From Acidimicrobiales bacterium AG-414-N20 (GTDB lineage Bacteria > Actinomycetota > Acidimicrobiia > Acidimicrobiales > MedAcidi-G1): a DNA stretch of 64,000 nt. This document shows, piece after piece, positions 1 through 8,166 of this stretch. The notes below the pieces were generated by a model. That model had not been told where the DNA came from, made no database searches, and was given only the letters and a program-made list of their open reading frames with translations. The number at the start of each line of letters is the position of its first letter. The stretch's first letter is position 1. The DNA lies in assembly GCA_003214465.1 (NCBI GenBank), contig QCLO01000001.1, positions 112,320-176,319 of the forward strand. The letters are read 5' to 3'. The position numbers and the translations under genes were made by a program.

Positions 1-414
1 CTCTTCTAGAAAAGGATGAATGTCATGAAAATTTCTGAGAGCAAATCCACAAGTAACTCCATCTACAGAGGAGTCGCGTAGAGGTATTTTCAAAGCGTCC
101 CCGTTAATGAGTGGGGCTTTCGAATTAAAAGAGTTCAACATCCCTCTAGAGAAATCAAGTCCAATAGGATTTGCCTTAGATTTGCGTAATGATTCACATA
201 GGTCACCTGTGCCGCATGCAATATCTAGAACTGTGCCATATGAAGAAGTTTTGATCGATCTAACAGTTTTTTTGCGCCACCTCATATCTAATCCAAAGGT
301 CATAAGCCGATTCAACATGTCGTATCGAGGTGCAATTCGGTCGAACATTTCTTTTACGGTTATTGCTTTTTCAGAAAAAGGTGGAAGAGGATCTTTTTTT
401 TGAGAGTATCTCAT
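1..414 (-). CDS. menG: UbiE/MenG menaquinone methyltransferase, 5' part (runs off left edge)
   Basis: Class I SAM-dependent methyltransferase of the UbiE/MenG family, which does the last C-methylation in menaquinone or ubiquinone synthesis. The gene is cut by the window edge: 138 N-terminal residues are present of the usual 230-240. Visible are the family block FDRIAPRYDMLNRLM (from about residue 24), SAM motif I as LDIACGTGDLC, and GFALRNFHD, matching the UbiE G-x-R-N block. The ATG at 414 follows directly on the TAA of the gene upstream, suggesting coupled translation. An actinobacterium would be expected to make menaquinone, so menG is the better name; that choice is inference. Confidence 0.93.
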   Translation of the reverse strand, partial: MRYSQKKDPLPPFSEKAITVKEMFDRIAPRYDMLNRLMTFGLDMRWRKKTVRSIKTSSYGTVLDIACGTGDLCESLRKSKANPIGLDFSRGMLNSFNSKAPLINGDALKIPLRDSSVDGVTCGFALRNFHDIHPFLEE

Positions 415-747
415 TTAATTGAACCAGATTTTTTGGTAGTCGCGGCTCAGCGGATGAAGGAGGAGTGTTAGAAGAGCAATGGGAAAGACAAGTGAAAAAA
501 TTGTCTCAATTCCAGCACTATGGTAGGTGAGCCTCATAGCTACAGAAAGAATCGATGCGGCAACTCCGAGTCGCCAAGCTATTTTTTTATCATTTGCTAT
601 TCCGTACCCTGCTAATAGCATCGCGATGCCTATTAAAGCAAAAACTCTTCCTCTAGCTATATTGAATACACCCTCGATATAGAGCAGTGTGTTTCCAAGA
701 ACAAGCGTTTGGGTTTGGTATCGATTAATCCAACGTCGAGTTTGCAC
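415..747 (-). CDS. Small hypothetical membrane protein
   Basis: A 110-residue protein of unknown function. It has three to four hydrophobic stretches likely to cross the membrane (roughly residues 14-30, 36-51, 57-70 and 82-97) separated by short basic segments such as NDKK and LSRDYQK. I do not recognise a family. Its stop codon touches the ATG of the menG-like gene, so the two probably form one transcript. The link to a membrane quinone methyltransferase is positional only. Start ATG at 747 has no strong ribosome-binding site, so the exact N-terminus is uncertain. Confidence 0.7.
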   Translation of the reverse strand: MQTRRWINRYQTQTLVLGNTLLYIEGVFNIARGRVFALIGIAMLLAGYGIANDKKIAWRLGVAASILSVAMRLTYHSAGIETIFSLVFPIALLTLLLHPLSRDYQKIWFN

Positions 748-802
748 TGTTATTCCTTATTCTAGAAATTCTGTTTTAGAGTTATATGGTCAGTTCTTTT
801 TA

Positions 803-1567
803 TCAGCCATCTTGCCGAATCAGCCGTTGGTAGCAACGGTTGGTGGAAAGATGAGAGAAACCAAGAGAGTCGTAAGTTTTTAGAGCAGGATGGTTGTCAG
901 ATTCAACGTATAGGAATACTTCGCGTATTTTTTTCTTTGACACCCATTCCAAACCTGATAATGCTAATTGTCGGCCAAGTCCTTGGTTTTGAAAATAAGG
1001 ATCAACTGCAATTACGAATATTTCGCCTCTAACTGACGGTGACTTAGAAGACGGTTCGTGGAGTTTCATCCAGCAGAAACCTTTAATTTGATTATTTTCT
1101 TCAAGAACTCGGAAATCTTCATCTGTATACCACGCTTCAGACCGTGTTCTTTTCAAACTCTCTGAAGTCATGCCACTTTGTTCTGGATGCCAATGAAAAG
1201 CAGCGTTATTTATTCTAATTATCTCTTGAGTATCATTTTCGGTGAATCCACGTGTCTCTATTTCGGAGGGGAGAGCTGGAATAGTGCGAGACAGTATTCT
1301 TAAATCGCGAAAAGGTGAGTAACCTGCGGAAATCGGGACAGCATCGTCGCTCTCGTTTGCATTCTCCACCCAGTATTCGATGTTGCCGCCTCCGGAAATT
1401 GAAATAGTTTGAGCCGCAGCCTCCAACATTCGGCGAGATCTTTCTTCGTTGGTTTCTAGAATTTTTAGTTCGAGAAGCCAAGTATTGATATGTTTTTCTG
1501 TCTCTCCGAGGTTCTTTTTTGTCAAAGTGGCATTATCAGTCCCGTCGGAAACAAGTAGTTGTTCCAT
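803..1567 (-). CDS. GNAT acetyltransferase, mycothiol synthase (MshD)-like
   Basis: A 254-residue acetyltransferase whose C-terminal half matches the MshD type, the enzyme that acetylates Cys-GlcN-Ins in the last step of mycothiol synthesis. The segments GYSPFRDL, NNAAFHWHPEQSGMT, GFCWMKLH, the acetyl-CoA loop QNQGLGRQLA and LYVESDNHPALKTYDSLGF are all typical. MshD is normally about 300 residues with two GNAT domains. Here the N-terminal domain is short and poorly conserved, so it may be a structural remnant. It faces nth head to head; the nth start at 1614 lies 47 bases away. A related but different N-acetyltransferase remains possible. Confidence 0.8.
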   Translation of the reverse strand: MEQLLVSDGTDNATLTKKNLGETEKHINTWLLELKILETNEERSRRMLEAAAQTISISGGGNIEYWVENANESDDAVPISAGYSPFRDLRILSRTIPALPSEIETRGFTENDTQEIIRINNAAFHWHPEQSGMTSESLKRTRSEAWYTDEDFRVLEENNQIKGFCWMKLHEPSSKSPSVRGEIFVIAVDPYFQNQGLGRQLALSGLEWVSKKKIREVFLYVESDNHPALKTYDSLGFSHLSTNRCYQRLIRQDG

Positions 1568-1613
1568 TAATCAGAATGCTACTGGAGAGAATGAAAGACG
1601 ATACGGTTTGAGT

Positions 1614-2255
1614 ATGGGGAGACCGAGAACACCTAAAGGTAGGGCGCAAGAAACCCACAAGAGATTGGGTTTTGAATATCCTGATGCTAAGTGTGAATTA
1701 GATCACAAAAATCCATTCGAACTACTTGCGGCGACAATCTTGTCTGCCCAATGCACAGATAAAAGGGTTAATACGGTTACCCCAAAACTTTTCCAAGAAT
1801 ATCCGGATGCATTTAGTTTGTCTGAAGCTAATGAAATCACTGTTCAAGAGATTGTTAGGTCAACTGGCTTCTATATCAATAAGACTAAAAGTCTTTTAGG
1901 AATGGCTCAAGCTTTGGTTGATGATCACGAAGGAGTAGTTCCCTCCTCAATGAAAGAACTAACCGCATTGCCAGGAGTAGGCAGAAAAACAGCAAATGTT
2001 GTTAGAAGTGTTGCATTGGATCTGCCAGGTTTGCCAGTAGATACACATGTTGGACGTTTATCGCGACGAATTGGAATCACAGAAGAAAAGGATCCCGTAA
2101 AAGTGGAAATGGAGCTAAACCCTATGGTCCCCGCAGCAGAAAGAGGGTTGTTTAGTTTGAGATTGATTTTACACGGAAGGCGAGTTTGCTCTAGTAGAAA
2201 ACCTGTTTGTGAAGATTGTTCATTAAGTGATTTTTGTCCAAGTTCAGAAATTTGA
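1614..2255 (+). CDS. nth: Endonuclease III (base-excision DNA glycosylase/AP lyase)
   Basis: Removes oxidised pyrimidines from DNA and cuts the strand at the abasic site. At 213 residues it has normal family length. The helix-hairpin-helix LPGVGRKTANVV carries the catalytic lysine, VDTHVGRLSRR the catalytic aspartate, and the C-terminus has the 4Fe-4S pattern C-x6-C-x2-C-x5-C in CSSRKPVCEDCSLSDFC. The reading frame is open upstream to 1449, but the ATG at 1614 gives a normal N-terminus and does not overlap the divergent acetyltransferase gene. A strong terminator follows at 2359-2389. Confidence 0.96.
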   Translation: MGRPRTPKGRAQETHKRLGFEYPDAKCELDHKNPFELLAATILSAQCTDKRVNTVTPKLFQEYPDAFSLSEANEITVQEIVRSTGFYINKTKSLLGMAQALVDDHEGVVPSSMKELTALPGVGRKTANVVRSVALDLPGLPVDTHVGRLSRRIGITEEKDPVKVEMELNPMVPAAERGLFSLRLILHGRRVCSSRKPVCEDCSLSDFCPSSEI

Positions 2256-2303
2256 AAAGTTCAATTTGGTAAAAATTTTTAGATAAGTGTAATTTCTAAT
2301 TAT

Positions 2304-2350
2304 CCGGGTACCGCAACCCGGTTTGGCGAGAATCGGGTTCCCGCCACCCG
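2304..2350. repeat. Two tandem GC-rich mini-hairpins
   Basis: Two short inverted repeats of similar sequence lie in tandem: CCGGGT/ACCCGG at 2304-2321 and CGGGT/ACCCG at 2334-2350. They stand out in an AT-rich intergenic stretch between nth and its terminator. They may belong to the nth mRNA 3' end or be a small repeat element. Confidence 0.5.
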
Positions 2351-2358
2351 CCTCGCTT

Positions 2359-2389
2359 GCTCAGCGCCCTTAGGGGCGCTGAGCTTTTT
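2359..2389 (+). terminator. Rho-independent terminator after nth
   Basis: Perfect 10-bp stem GCTCAGCGCC / GGCGCTGAGC with a 6-base loop, followed by five T. It works in the + direction only, since the other side lacks a T run. It ends transcription of nth before the opposing small gene at 2388-2582. Confidence 0.9.
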
Positions 2390-2582
2390 ATAGGGTTTTG
2401 GAAAGATGTTCTAATTCTCTCAGAGCGCCGCGAAGATGACGTTCAGTCTCCAGTAGATTTCTATTGCTTGCATCTATTTCATCTTCATTAGAAGATTTAT
2501 CGTTTATTTCTATTAATGCGTTGACTAAAGACTCAAGTTGAGTTTTTAACGAAGAGAGCTCTGCTTTTGAAATGATTTGCAT
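2388..2582 (-). CDS. Small coiled-coil protein, unknown
   Basis: A 64-residue, charged, helical reading frame with heptad-like spacing of Leu and Ile (AELSSLKTQLESLVNALIEI at the N-terminus, then ETERHLRGALRELEHL). It looks like a short coiled coil with no catalytic motif, and I do not recognise a family. The frame opens with TTG at 2603, but ATG at 2582 is the more likely start. No clear ribosome-binding site is visible. It sits between convergent nth and divergent hisD. The even amino-acid use argues for a real gene, yet it remains tentative. Confidence 0.5.
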   Translation of the reverse strand: MQIISKAELSSLKTQLESLVNALIEINDKSSNEDEIDASNRNLLETERHLRGALRELEHLSKTL

Positions 2583-2647
2583 ATATAAGTTTGGATTGAT
2601 CAAGAAAAATTTACAACAAAATAAATCGTTACCTGTGACACCGGCCT

Positions 2648-2668
2648 AGGAGGTAGCGTTATGTAATG
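2648..2668 (+). promoter_or_regulatory. Ribosome-binding site with ATG-TAA start-stop ahead of hisD
   Basis: A strong Shine-Dalgarno, AGGAGG at 2648-2653, is followed by ATGTAATG. The first ATG (2661) is 7 bases from it but is stopped at once by TAA; the hisD ATG (2666) overlaps that stop and is 12 bases away. The better-placed start is therefore a one-codon reading frame. Confidence 0.6.
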
Positions 2669-3955
2669 CTTAAGCAAATTGATTTAAGAGGAAAAGGTCC
2701 AAACTGGAGGGATTTGTTACCTGTTTCAAGTGAGATTGATGAACTTCCGATTGATTCGGTACGGGAGATAATAAGTCAAGTGCGAGATTCAGGTGACACG
2801 GCATTGCGTGATCTCACTCAAAAATTTGATGGGGTAACTCTTGATGAATTGACAGTCAATGAAAAAGACCTAGAAGACGCATACAATTCGATTTCTAAAG
2901 AATTCAAGAAGGCGCTTAATGCCTCTGCAGATGCCATTGTTAGCTACCAGAAGACTCAATTACCTGAACACACAGTGTTGGAAGATAACGGCTTATGTAT
3001 TGAAACCTTTCAAAAGCCAGTTGCCAGTGCTGGGTGTTATGTGCCGGGTGGGTTGGCGTCTTATCCGTCCACTGTGTTGATGACAGCGTTAATCGCGAAA
3101 GTTGCGGGCGTCGAAAGGGTCGTCGTAACTGTTCCACCATTTAGCGAAGAAGGAATTTCAATTGAAACTTTATCTGCTGCTTTTGTGGCAAAAGTAGATG
3201 CTGTGCATCCAATAGGTGGAGCACAAGCGATTGCTGCACTTGCTTATGGAACGGAATCTGTGCGACCTGTTGATGTTATTGTCGGTCCAGGAAATGTTTA
3301 TGTTTCTTTAGCTAAACAAGAGGTTGCTGGACAGGTTGGAGTCCCCGCGTCATTTGCTGGACCTTCAGAGATAATGGTGATTGCTGATTCGAGTGCTCCT
3401 GCAAAATTTGTCGCCGTGGATCTTGCTGTTCAGGCAGAACATGGCCCTGGCGGTAAGTCTTGGTTGGTAACTACAGATGAAAATTTTGCTATTGAAGTTG
3501 TAAATGAATTGGAGAATTTAGTGGAGAACTCTTCGCGTGGGGAAAACATTAAGTCAACTTTCGAGACAGGGGGCTATTGCGCACTAGTGGATGACCTCGA
3601 TTCTGCAGTTGCAGTAGTCGATGCAGTTGCTCCGGAACACTTACAAATCATGACAAATGACCCTGTAGAGGTGGCTAAGAAAGTTTCAAATGCTGGTGCA
3701 ATTTTTTGTGGTAATTGGTCACCCGCTTCTCTTGGAGATTATTTAGCGGGTCCAAGTCACGTATTGCCGACTGCTGGAACTGCGAGATTTGCGGGTGCAT
3801 TAACCGTGAATGATTTCATGCGAGATATCCACATCGTTACAAGTACTGAAAAAGCTTTGAATCGTCTTGGTCCGCACATATTTAATTTTGCTAGATCTGA
3901 AGGACTTGAAAGTCATGCAGAGTCGATCCGTTTGAGAGGAGTTGAAATTGAATAA
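2666..3955 (+). CDS. hisD: Histidinol dehydrogenase
   Basis: Oxidises L-histidinol to L-histidine in two NAD-dependent steps, the end of the histidine pathway. Full length at 429 residues. Recognisable blocks are GCYVPGGLASYPSTV, VGPGNVYVSLAKQEVAG, FAGPSEIMVIAD, VQAEHGPGG (zinc ligands Gln and His), APEHL (catalytic Glu-His pair) and GDYLAGPSHVLPT, with the closing HAESIRLR. It opens a long his-trp gene block in which most genes overlap by a few bases. Its start is preceded by an overlapping ATG-TAA start-stop, described separately. Confidence 0.98.
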   Translation: MLKQIDLRGKGPNWRDLLPVSSEIDELPIDSVREIISQVRDSGDTALRDLTQKFDGVTLDELTVNEKDLEDAYNSISKEFKKALNASADAIVSYQKTQLPEHTVLEDNGLCIETFQKPVASAGCYVPGGLASYPSTVLMTALIAKVAGVERVVVTVPPFSEEGISIETLSAAFVAKVDAVHPIGGAQAIAALAYGTESVRPVDVIVGPGNVYVSLAKQEVAGQVGVPASFAGPSEIMVIADSSAPAKFVAVDLAVQAEHGPGGKSWLVTTDENFAIEVVNELENLVENSSRGENIKSTFETGGYCALVDDLDSAVAVVDAVAPEHLQIMTNDPVEVAKKVSNAGAIFCGNWSPASLGDYLAGPSHVLPTAGTARFAGALTVNDFMRDIHIVTSTEKALNRLGPHIFNFARSEGLESHAESIRLRGVEIE

Positions 3956-5021
3956 GATTCCATCACCACGCAGAGGTCTTGACATTTTAGATGGATATCA
4001 CTCTCCTCAACTGGACGTATCAGTGAGATTAAATACAAACGAGTCTCCATTTCCGCTTCCTGAAACTTTTACTGAGGAGCTCGAGTTTGAGATCAAAAAC
4101 TTAGAATTAAATCGTTATCCGAACCGTTCAGCGAGTGAGTTGTGTCTCGCTATCGCTGAACGGGAACTTCTAAAGGAGAATGAGGTTTTCGTTGCCAACG
4201 GATCCAACGAGGTAATACAGTCAATTTGTTTAGCTTTTGGTGGGCCTGAAAGATCAGCTTTGATTTTTGAACCGACTTATGCCATGCATTCACAAATAGC
4301 AAAAATCACAGGAACCCGAGTTGTTGATGGGTTTCGTGATGCGGAATTTAAGGTCGACACAAATGTCGCGCTTGAATTAATTGAGAAGGAAAAACCTGAA
4401 ATAGTTTTTCTTTGCTCACCGAATAATCCGACTGGTAATAGCGAAAGTCCAGAATTAATTAACTCAATTCTTTCTGAGCTAAATTCAACCGGAGGATTAT
4501 TGGTTCTTGACGAGGCTTATAAAGAATTTTCAGAGACTTCTTTTGAGCCGACAGTAAGGGAAGAATCTAATTTAGCTTTTGTTCGCACATTCTCTAAAGT
4601 TTGGTCCTTGGCGGGTATTCGTCTTGGGTACTTACTTGCCCCGGAATGGTGCGTAAATATGGTTAAAACTGTGTCTCTTCCTTATCATCTGGATTCAGTA
4701 AAACAAAGAGTAGGTATTTTGGCATTAAAACATAAGGAGGCGATGAAACGAACGGTTGATGTGACCAAAGAGGAGAGAAAAAAAGTTTTTGATGCATTGA
4801 TTTCTCTTCCGATAAAAGTTTGGCCTTCTGAAGCTAATTTTTTATTATTCAAGCCCGAGTCGATTGATGCATATAAATTGTGGCAAGAATTAATTGAAGA
4901 AGGAATTTTGATTCGTGATTGTTCTAGTTGGGAAGGTTTAGAAGGCTGCTTGCGAGTTACGATTGGTAGCGAAAACGAAAACGATATTTTTTTGGATGCA
5001 GTGAGGAAGATACTCAAATGA
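3948..5021 (+). CDS. hisC: Histidinol-phosphate aminotransferase
   Basis: PLP enzyme that converts imidazole-acetol phosphate to histidinol phosphate. The fold-type I features are present: RLNTNESPF near the N-terminus, RYPNRSAS, ANGSNEVIQ, CSPNNPTGN, VLDEAYKEF and the PLP lysine in RTFSKVWSLAGIRLGY. Two TTG codons could start it. TTG at 3948 is chosen because GAGAGGA at 3934-3940 lies 7 bases before it, whereas the TTG at 3942 would be too close. It overlaps the end of hisD by 8 bases and hisB by 4. At 357 residues it is of normal length. Confidence 0.96.
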   Translation: MNKIPSPRRGLDILDGYHSPQLDVSVRLNTNESPFPLPETFTEELEFEIKNLELNRYPNRSASELCLAIAERELLKENEVFVANGSNEVIQSICLAFGGPERSALIFEPTYAMHSQIAKITGTRVVDGFRDAEFKVDTNVALELIEKEKPEIVFLCSPNNPTGNSESPELINSILSELNSTGGLLVLDEAYKEFSETSFEPTVREESNLAFVRTFSKVWSLAGIRLGYLLAPEWCVNMVKTVSLPYHLDSVKQRVGILALKHKEAMKRTVDVTKEERKKVFDALISLPIKVWPSEANFLLFKPESIDAYKLWQELIEEGILIRDCSSWEGLEGCLRVTIGSENENDIFLDAVRKILK

Positions 5022-5608
5022 CAGATCGCAAAGCTTCGATAGAACGAAAAACTAAAGAAACGGAAATTGAGGTCACAGTTAGTCTAGATGGAGGGAATTC
5101 TTCAATTGATACTGGAATACCCTTCTTTACGCACATGCTTGAACAATTGGCCAAACACTCAGGTATGGGCCTTTTTGTTAAATCAATTGGTGACTTAGAG
5201 GTTGATGCACACCACACGGTAGAAGATGTGGGTATCTCCATTGGAGAAGCATTTAATAATGCGCTTGGCGAAAAACTTGGCATTAGGAGATTTTCATCAG
5301 TGAGTGTTCCTTTGGATGAAGCGTTAATAGATGTAGCACTTGATATATCAGGGAGAGCTTTTTGTAATTATGAAATTGATTTTCCTGGGGAAAAGATATT
5401 AGGGGATCCACCTTTTGACCCACAATTAATGGAGGAGTTCTGGAGAGCTTTTACAGCGGCATCAAAAGTAACACTTCATATTTCACTGGTAAGAGGGAAA
5501 AACACCCATCACATTGTTGAAGCTACATTTAAAGGCGTTGCGCGAGCCTTACGGGATGCAGTGAAAATTGAAGGTGCCGATCTTCCCTCAACGAAAGGAT
5601 CCTTGTGA
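5018..5608 (+). CDS. hisB: Imidazoleglycerol-phosphate dehydratase
   Basis: Manganese enzyme that dehydrates imidazoleglycerol phosphate to imidazole-acetol phosphate. It is the single-domain type (196 residues) without the histidinol-phosphatase half found in enterobacteria. Metal-binding motifs are FFTHMLEQLAKHSGM and its repeat DAHHTVEDVGISIG, then HISLVRGKNTHHIVE in the second half. The ATG overlaps the hisC stop as ATGA, which implies coupled translation. A separate histidinol phosphatase would be needed and is not visible in this window. Confidence 0.98.
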   Translation: MTDRKASIERKTKETEIEVTVSLDGGNSSIDTGIPFFTHMLEQLAKHSGMGLFVKSIGDLEVDAHHTVEDVGISIGEAFNNALGEKLGIRRFSSVSVPLDEALIDVALDISGRAFCNYEIDFPGEKILGDPPFDPQLMEEFWRAFTAASKVTLHISLVRGKNTHHIVEATFKGVARALRDAVKIEGADLPSTKGSL

Positions 5609-6237
5609 CCCTTCGGCCGTCGGTCGCGATATTTGATTACGGAATCGGAAATTTAAGGTCAGCGCAGAAAGCTCTTGAATTTGCTGGTGCGGAAGCAACT
5701 CTTACTAATGACAAGTTTATTCTGAAAGAATCCGATGGTGTGGTACTTCCAGGTGTAGGAGCATTTGGGAGATGCGCTGAAGCATTGATAGAAAGTGACT
5801 TATTTTCTTTAGCAGCGTCAATGGCTCAAGAAGCCGCCTCAGGTGGTAAGCCGTTTTTAGGGATTTGTATAGGTATGCAACTTTTATATAACGGAAGCGA
5901 TGAATCTGTCGGAACAAGTGGTCTAGGAGTTATCAATGAGCAAATTAGATCCATTAAGGGAGACGTAAAAATTCCTCAAATGCAATGGAATAAGTTGAAT
6001 TGTGACTTTACACATCCGATGTTTAAGGGAATTGAAGAAGATCCGTGGGTATATTTTGTTCACGGCTATTCAGCACCATTTACCGAAGAAAGTGTAGCTT
6101 CCTGTGATTATGGCACTGATCTCAATGCCGCTATTGCTTCAAATAACTTATGGGCTACACAATTTCATCCTGAAAAATCTGGAAAAACCGGTATAGCAGT
6201 TCTAAAAAATTTTTTATCTATATTAAAGAGTGATTAG
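5605..6237 (+). CDS. hisH: Imidazole glycerol phosphate synthase, glutaminase subunit
   Basis: Class I glutamine amidotransferase that releases ammonia from glutamine and passes it to HisF. The catalytic triad is visible: nucleophile Cys88 in GICIGMQLL, and His188 and Glu190 in FHPEKSG. The oxyanion segment PGVGAFGRC and the N-terminal IFDYGIGNLRS are typical. It starts at GTG 5605, overlapping the hisB stop as GTGA. Length 210 residues is normal. HisF, its partner, is two genes downstream in the same operon. Confidence 0.97.
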   Translation: MTLRPSVAIFDYGIGNLRSAQKALEFAGAEATLTNDKFILKESDGVVLPGVGAFGRCAEALIESDLFSLAASMAQEAASGGKPFLGICIGMQLLYNGSDESVGTSGLGVINEQIRSIKGDVKIPQMQWNKLNCDFTHPMFKGIEEDPWVYFVHGYSAPFTEESVASCDYGTDLNAAIASNNLWATQFHPEKSGKTGIAVLKNFLSILKSD

Positions 6238-6239
6238 AA

Positions 6240-6974
6240 ATGAAGAAAAAACTGTTTCCTGCTATCGATCTCATTGATGGTAAATGTGTTCGCCTTTTAC
6301 AAGGTGAATACTCGAATGAAATTAAATACAGCGAAGATCCTGTTTCGCAAGCCATATCTTTTCAAGAAGAAGGTGCTTCGTGGCTTCATGTTGTTGATCT
6401 GGATGCAGCTAGAACAGGAATAGCTAATAACGCTTCGATAGTGGAAAAAATTGCTTCTAGATTGGAGATACCTGTGCAAGTAGGGGGAGGTATTCGTGAC
6501 ATAGAGTTTGCCCGCTCACTTTTTGAATCTGGCGTTACTCGCATTGTTATCGGCACAGCAGCTACAGATAACCCATCTTTAGTCGAAGAGGTAGCTTCAA
6601 TTGGCAGGGTGGCTGTTGCTGTTGATTTGAGAGGTGACAAGGTTGCCGTTCATGGGTGGAAGACCGAAACGGATTTATCTTATGGAGATCTTTTTGAAAG
6701 TTTCGAAAAATCAGGTATTGATGCGTACATCGTTACACACATCGAGAGGGATGGTACTTTAGAAGGCCCAGACATTGATGCTTATAAGAACATCATTTCA
6801 TCAACTGAAAAGGATGTTATCGCTTCGGGCGGGGTTGGCTCTACTGATGACCTCAGAGCCTTGAGTGGAATAAATATTAATGGAAGAAATCTCAGTGGTG
6901 TGATAGTAGGACGTGCTTTTTACGAACGTAAATTCTCTCTACTGCAAGCTATTGAAGCTTTTGAATCACAATGA
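6240..6974 (+). CDS. hisA: ProFAR isomerase HisA
   Basis: (Beta-alpha)8-barrel that isomerises the aminoaldose ProFAR to the aminoketose PRFAR. Motifs are [19 protein letters not shown] with the first catalytic Asp, [21 protein letters not shown] with the second Asp, and [10 protein letters not shown]. Many actinobacteria use the dual-function homologue PriA, which also does the TrpF step. In PriA an Arg lies just before the conserved Gly-Trp; here the segment reads [10 protein letters not shown], with His at that place. Together with a separate trpF in this window, this points to a HisA-only enzyme (inference). Confidence 0.95.
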   Translation: MKKKLFPAIDLIDGKCVRLLQGEYSNEIKYSEDPVSQAISFQEEGASWLHVVDLDAARTGIANNASIVEKIASRLEIPVQVGGGIRDIEFARSLFESGVTRIVIGTAATDNPSLVEEVASIGRVAVAVDLRGDKVAVHGWKTETDLSYGDLFESFEKSGIDAYIVTHIERDGTLEGPDIDAYKNIISSTEKDVIASGGVGSTDDLRALSGININGRNLSGVIVGRAFYERKFSLLQAIEAFESQ

Positions 6975-7738
6975 GAACGATACGTATAATCCCTTGTTTG
7001 GACGTTGACAAAGGTAGAGTTGTTAAGGGTATTAATTTCGTTGATTTGCGGGATGCGGGAGATCCGGTTGAGTTAGCTTCCGCTTACAACGATCAAGGCG
7101 CTGACGAAATAGTTTTTTTGGATATTACTGCTTCTTCAGATTCTCGCGAAACGCTACATGAAGTTGTTAGAAGAACGGCTGAAGAAATATTTATACCTTT
7201 TACTGTTGGCGGGGGTATCCGCTCTGTCGAAGATGCAAGACAAATTCTACGACTTGGAGCGGATAAAATATCACTTAATACGGCAGCAGTTATTAGACCA
7301 GATTTGATAAGTGATATAGCTAAAGAATTTGGTAGTCAATGCGTAGTCGTAGCTATTGACTCAAGACGAAGTGATGAAACCCCTTGTGGATTTGAAGTTT
7401 TTACGCATGGAGGGCGAGAGGCGACTGGTTTATGTCTGCTTGAGTGGGTGCGTCAGGCTGTCGGAGAAGGCGCGGGCGAAATTCTTTTAACCTCGATGGA
7501 TAGAGACGGAACAAAAAATGGTTTTGATATTGAAATGCTTAAAGCAGTAAGCCAAGAAGTGTCAGTGCCACTAATAGCCAGTGGCGGCGCAGGAAATTCG
7601 AAAGACATGGTAGATGGAGCATTATTAGGTAAAGCTGACGCACTCTTAGCTGCATCAATCTTTCATTTTGGCGAATTAACAATTTCTGAGGTAAAAAAAG
7701 AATTGTTAAAAGCCGGTTTAACTGCGAGAGGCGCTTAA
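6971..7738 (+). CDS. hisF: Imidazole glycerol phosphate synthase, cyclase subunit
   Basis: Barrel enzyme that uses ammonia from HisH to turn PRFAR into imidazole glycerol phosphate plus AICAR. The two catalytic aspartates are in [13 protein letters not shown] and VVAIDSRR; phosphate-binding loops are [11 protein letters not shown] and ASGGAGN. It overlaps the hisA stop as ATGA. At 255 residues it is full length. The closing part of the barrel, [14 protein letters not shown], is as expected. It completes the hisDCBHAF run. Confidence 0.98.
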   Translation: MRTIRIIPCLDVDKGRVVKGINFVDLRDAGDPVELASAYNDQGADEIVFLDITASSDSRETLHEVVRRTAEEIFIPFTVGGGIRSVEDARQILRLGADKISLNTAAVIRPDLISDIAKEFGSQCVVVAIDSRRSDETPCGFEVFTHGGREATGLCLLEWVRQAVGEGAGEILLTSMDRDGTKNGFDIEMLKAVSQEVSVPLIASGGAGNSKDMVDGALLGKADALLAASIFHFGELTISEVKKELLKAGLTARGA

Positions 7739-7763
7739 TCAGGTTGGCGATACCGTAACTTCT

Positions 7764-8123
7764 GTGAATGATTCAAAAGTAGTTAAGATGCCCGGCCCTA
7801 GTGAAGATGAAGGTCTTCCAATAAAAATGCTAAATGATCGAATTTTGGTCCAGATAGACGACGAGGATGGCGAGAGAAGATCAACAGGAGGGATACTAAT
7901 ACCCGCAACTGCCCAGATGGGGAAGCGTTTAGCCTGGGCTGAGATAGTTGCTGTGGGGCCCAATGTACGTTCGATGGAAGTTGCTGACAGGGTCCTTTTC
8001 AATCCAGAAGACAGGTATGAAGTTGAGGTGAGGGGTCTCGACTATATTATTTTGCGAGAGCGTGACATTCACGCGGTTGCATCCAAACGTCTAGAAGAAG
8101 GCAGCACAGGGCTTTATCTGTAA
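7764..8123 (+). CDS. GroES-like co-chaperonin homologue
   Basis: A 119-residue protein with a GroES fold signature: KMLNDRILVQIDD at the start of the barrel, a mobile loop ending STGGILIPATAQ with the hydrophobic tripeptide that in GroES binds GroEL, AWAEIVAVGPN, VADRVLFNPED and the closing DYIILRERDIHAV. It has N- and C-terminal extensions beyond the usual 97 residues. There is no groEL beside it; it sits between hisF and hisI, just 25 bases after hisF. It may be a second, specialised co-chaperonin. Start GTG 7764 is used; ATG 7788 is an alternative. Confidence 0.85.
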   Translation: MNDSKVVKMPGPSEDEGLPIKMLNDRILVQIDDEDGERRSTGGILIPATAQMGKRLAWAEIVAVGPNVRSMEVADRVLFNPEDRYEVEVRGLDYIILRERDIHAVASKRLEEGSTGLYL

Positions 8124-8166
8124 TATTTATTTCATTTTTACGCTCTTGGAATCATAGACTTGTGTC

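Noticed and set aside
107..403. Plus-strand frame of 98 codons at the left edge
   Set aside because: It lies opposite the menG-like gene, whose motifs are clear on the minus strand.
2604..2660. Histidine leader peptide, attenuator or T-box before hisD
   Set aside because: No run of His codons, no T-box motif and no terminator in the short leader.
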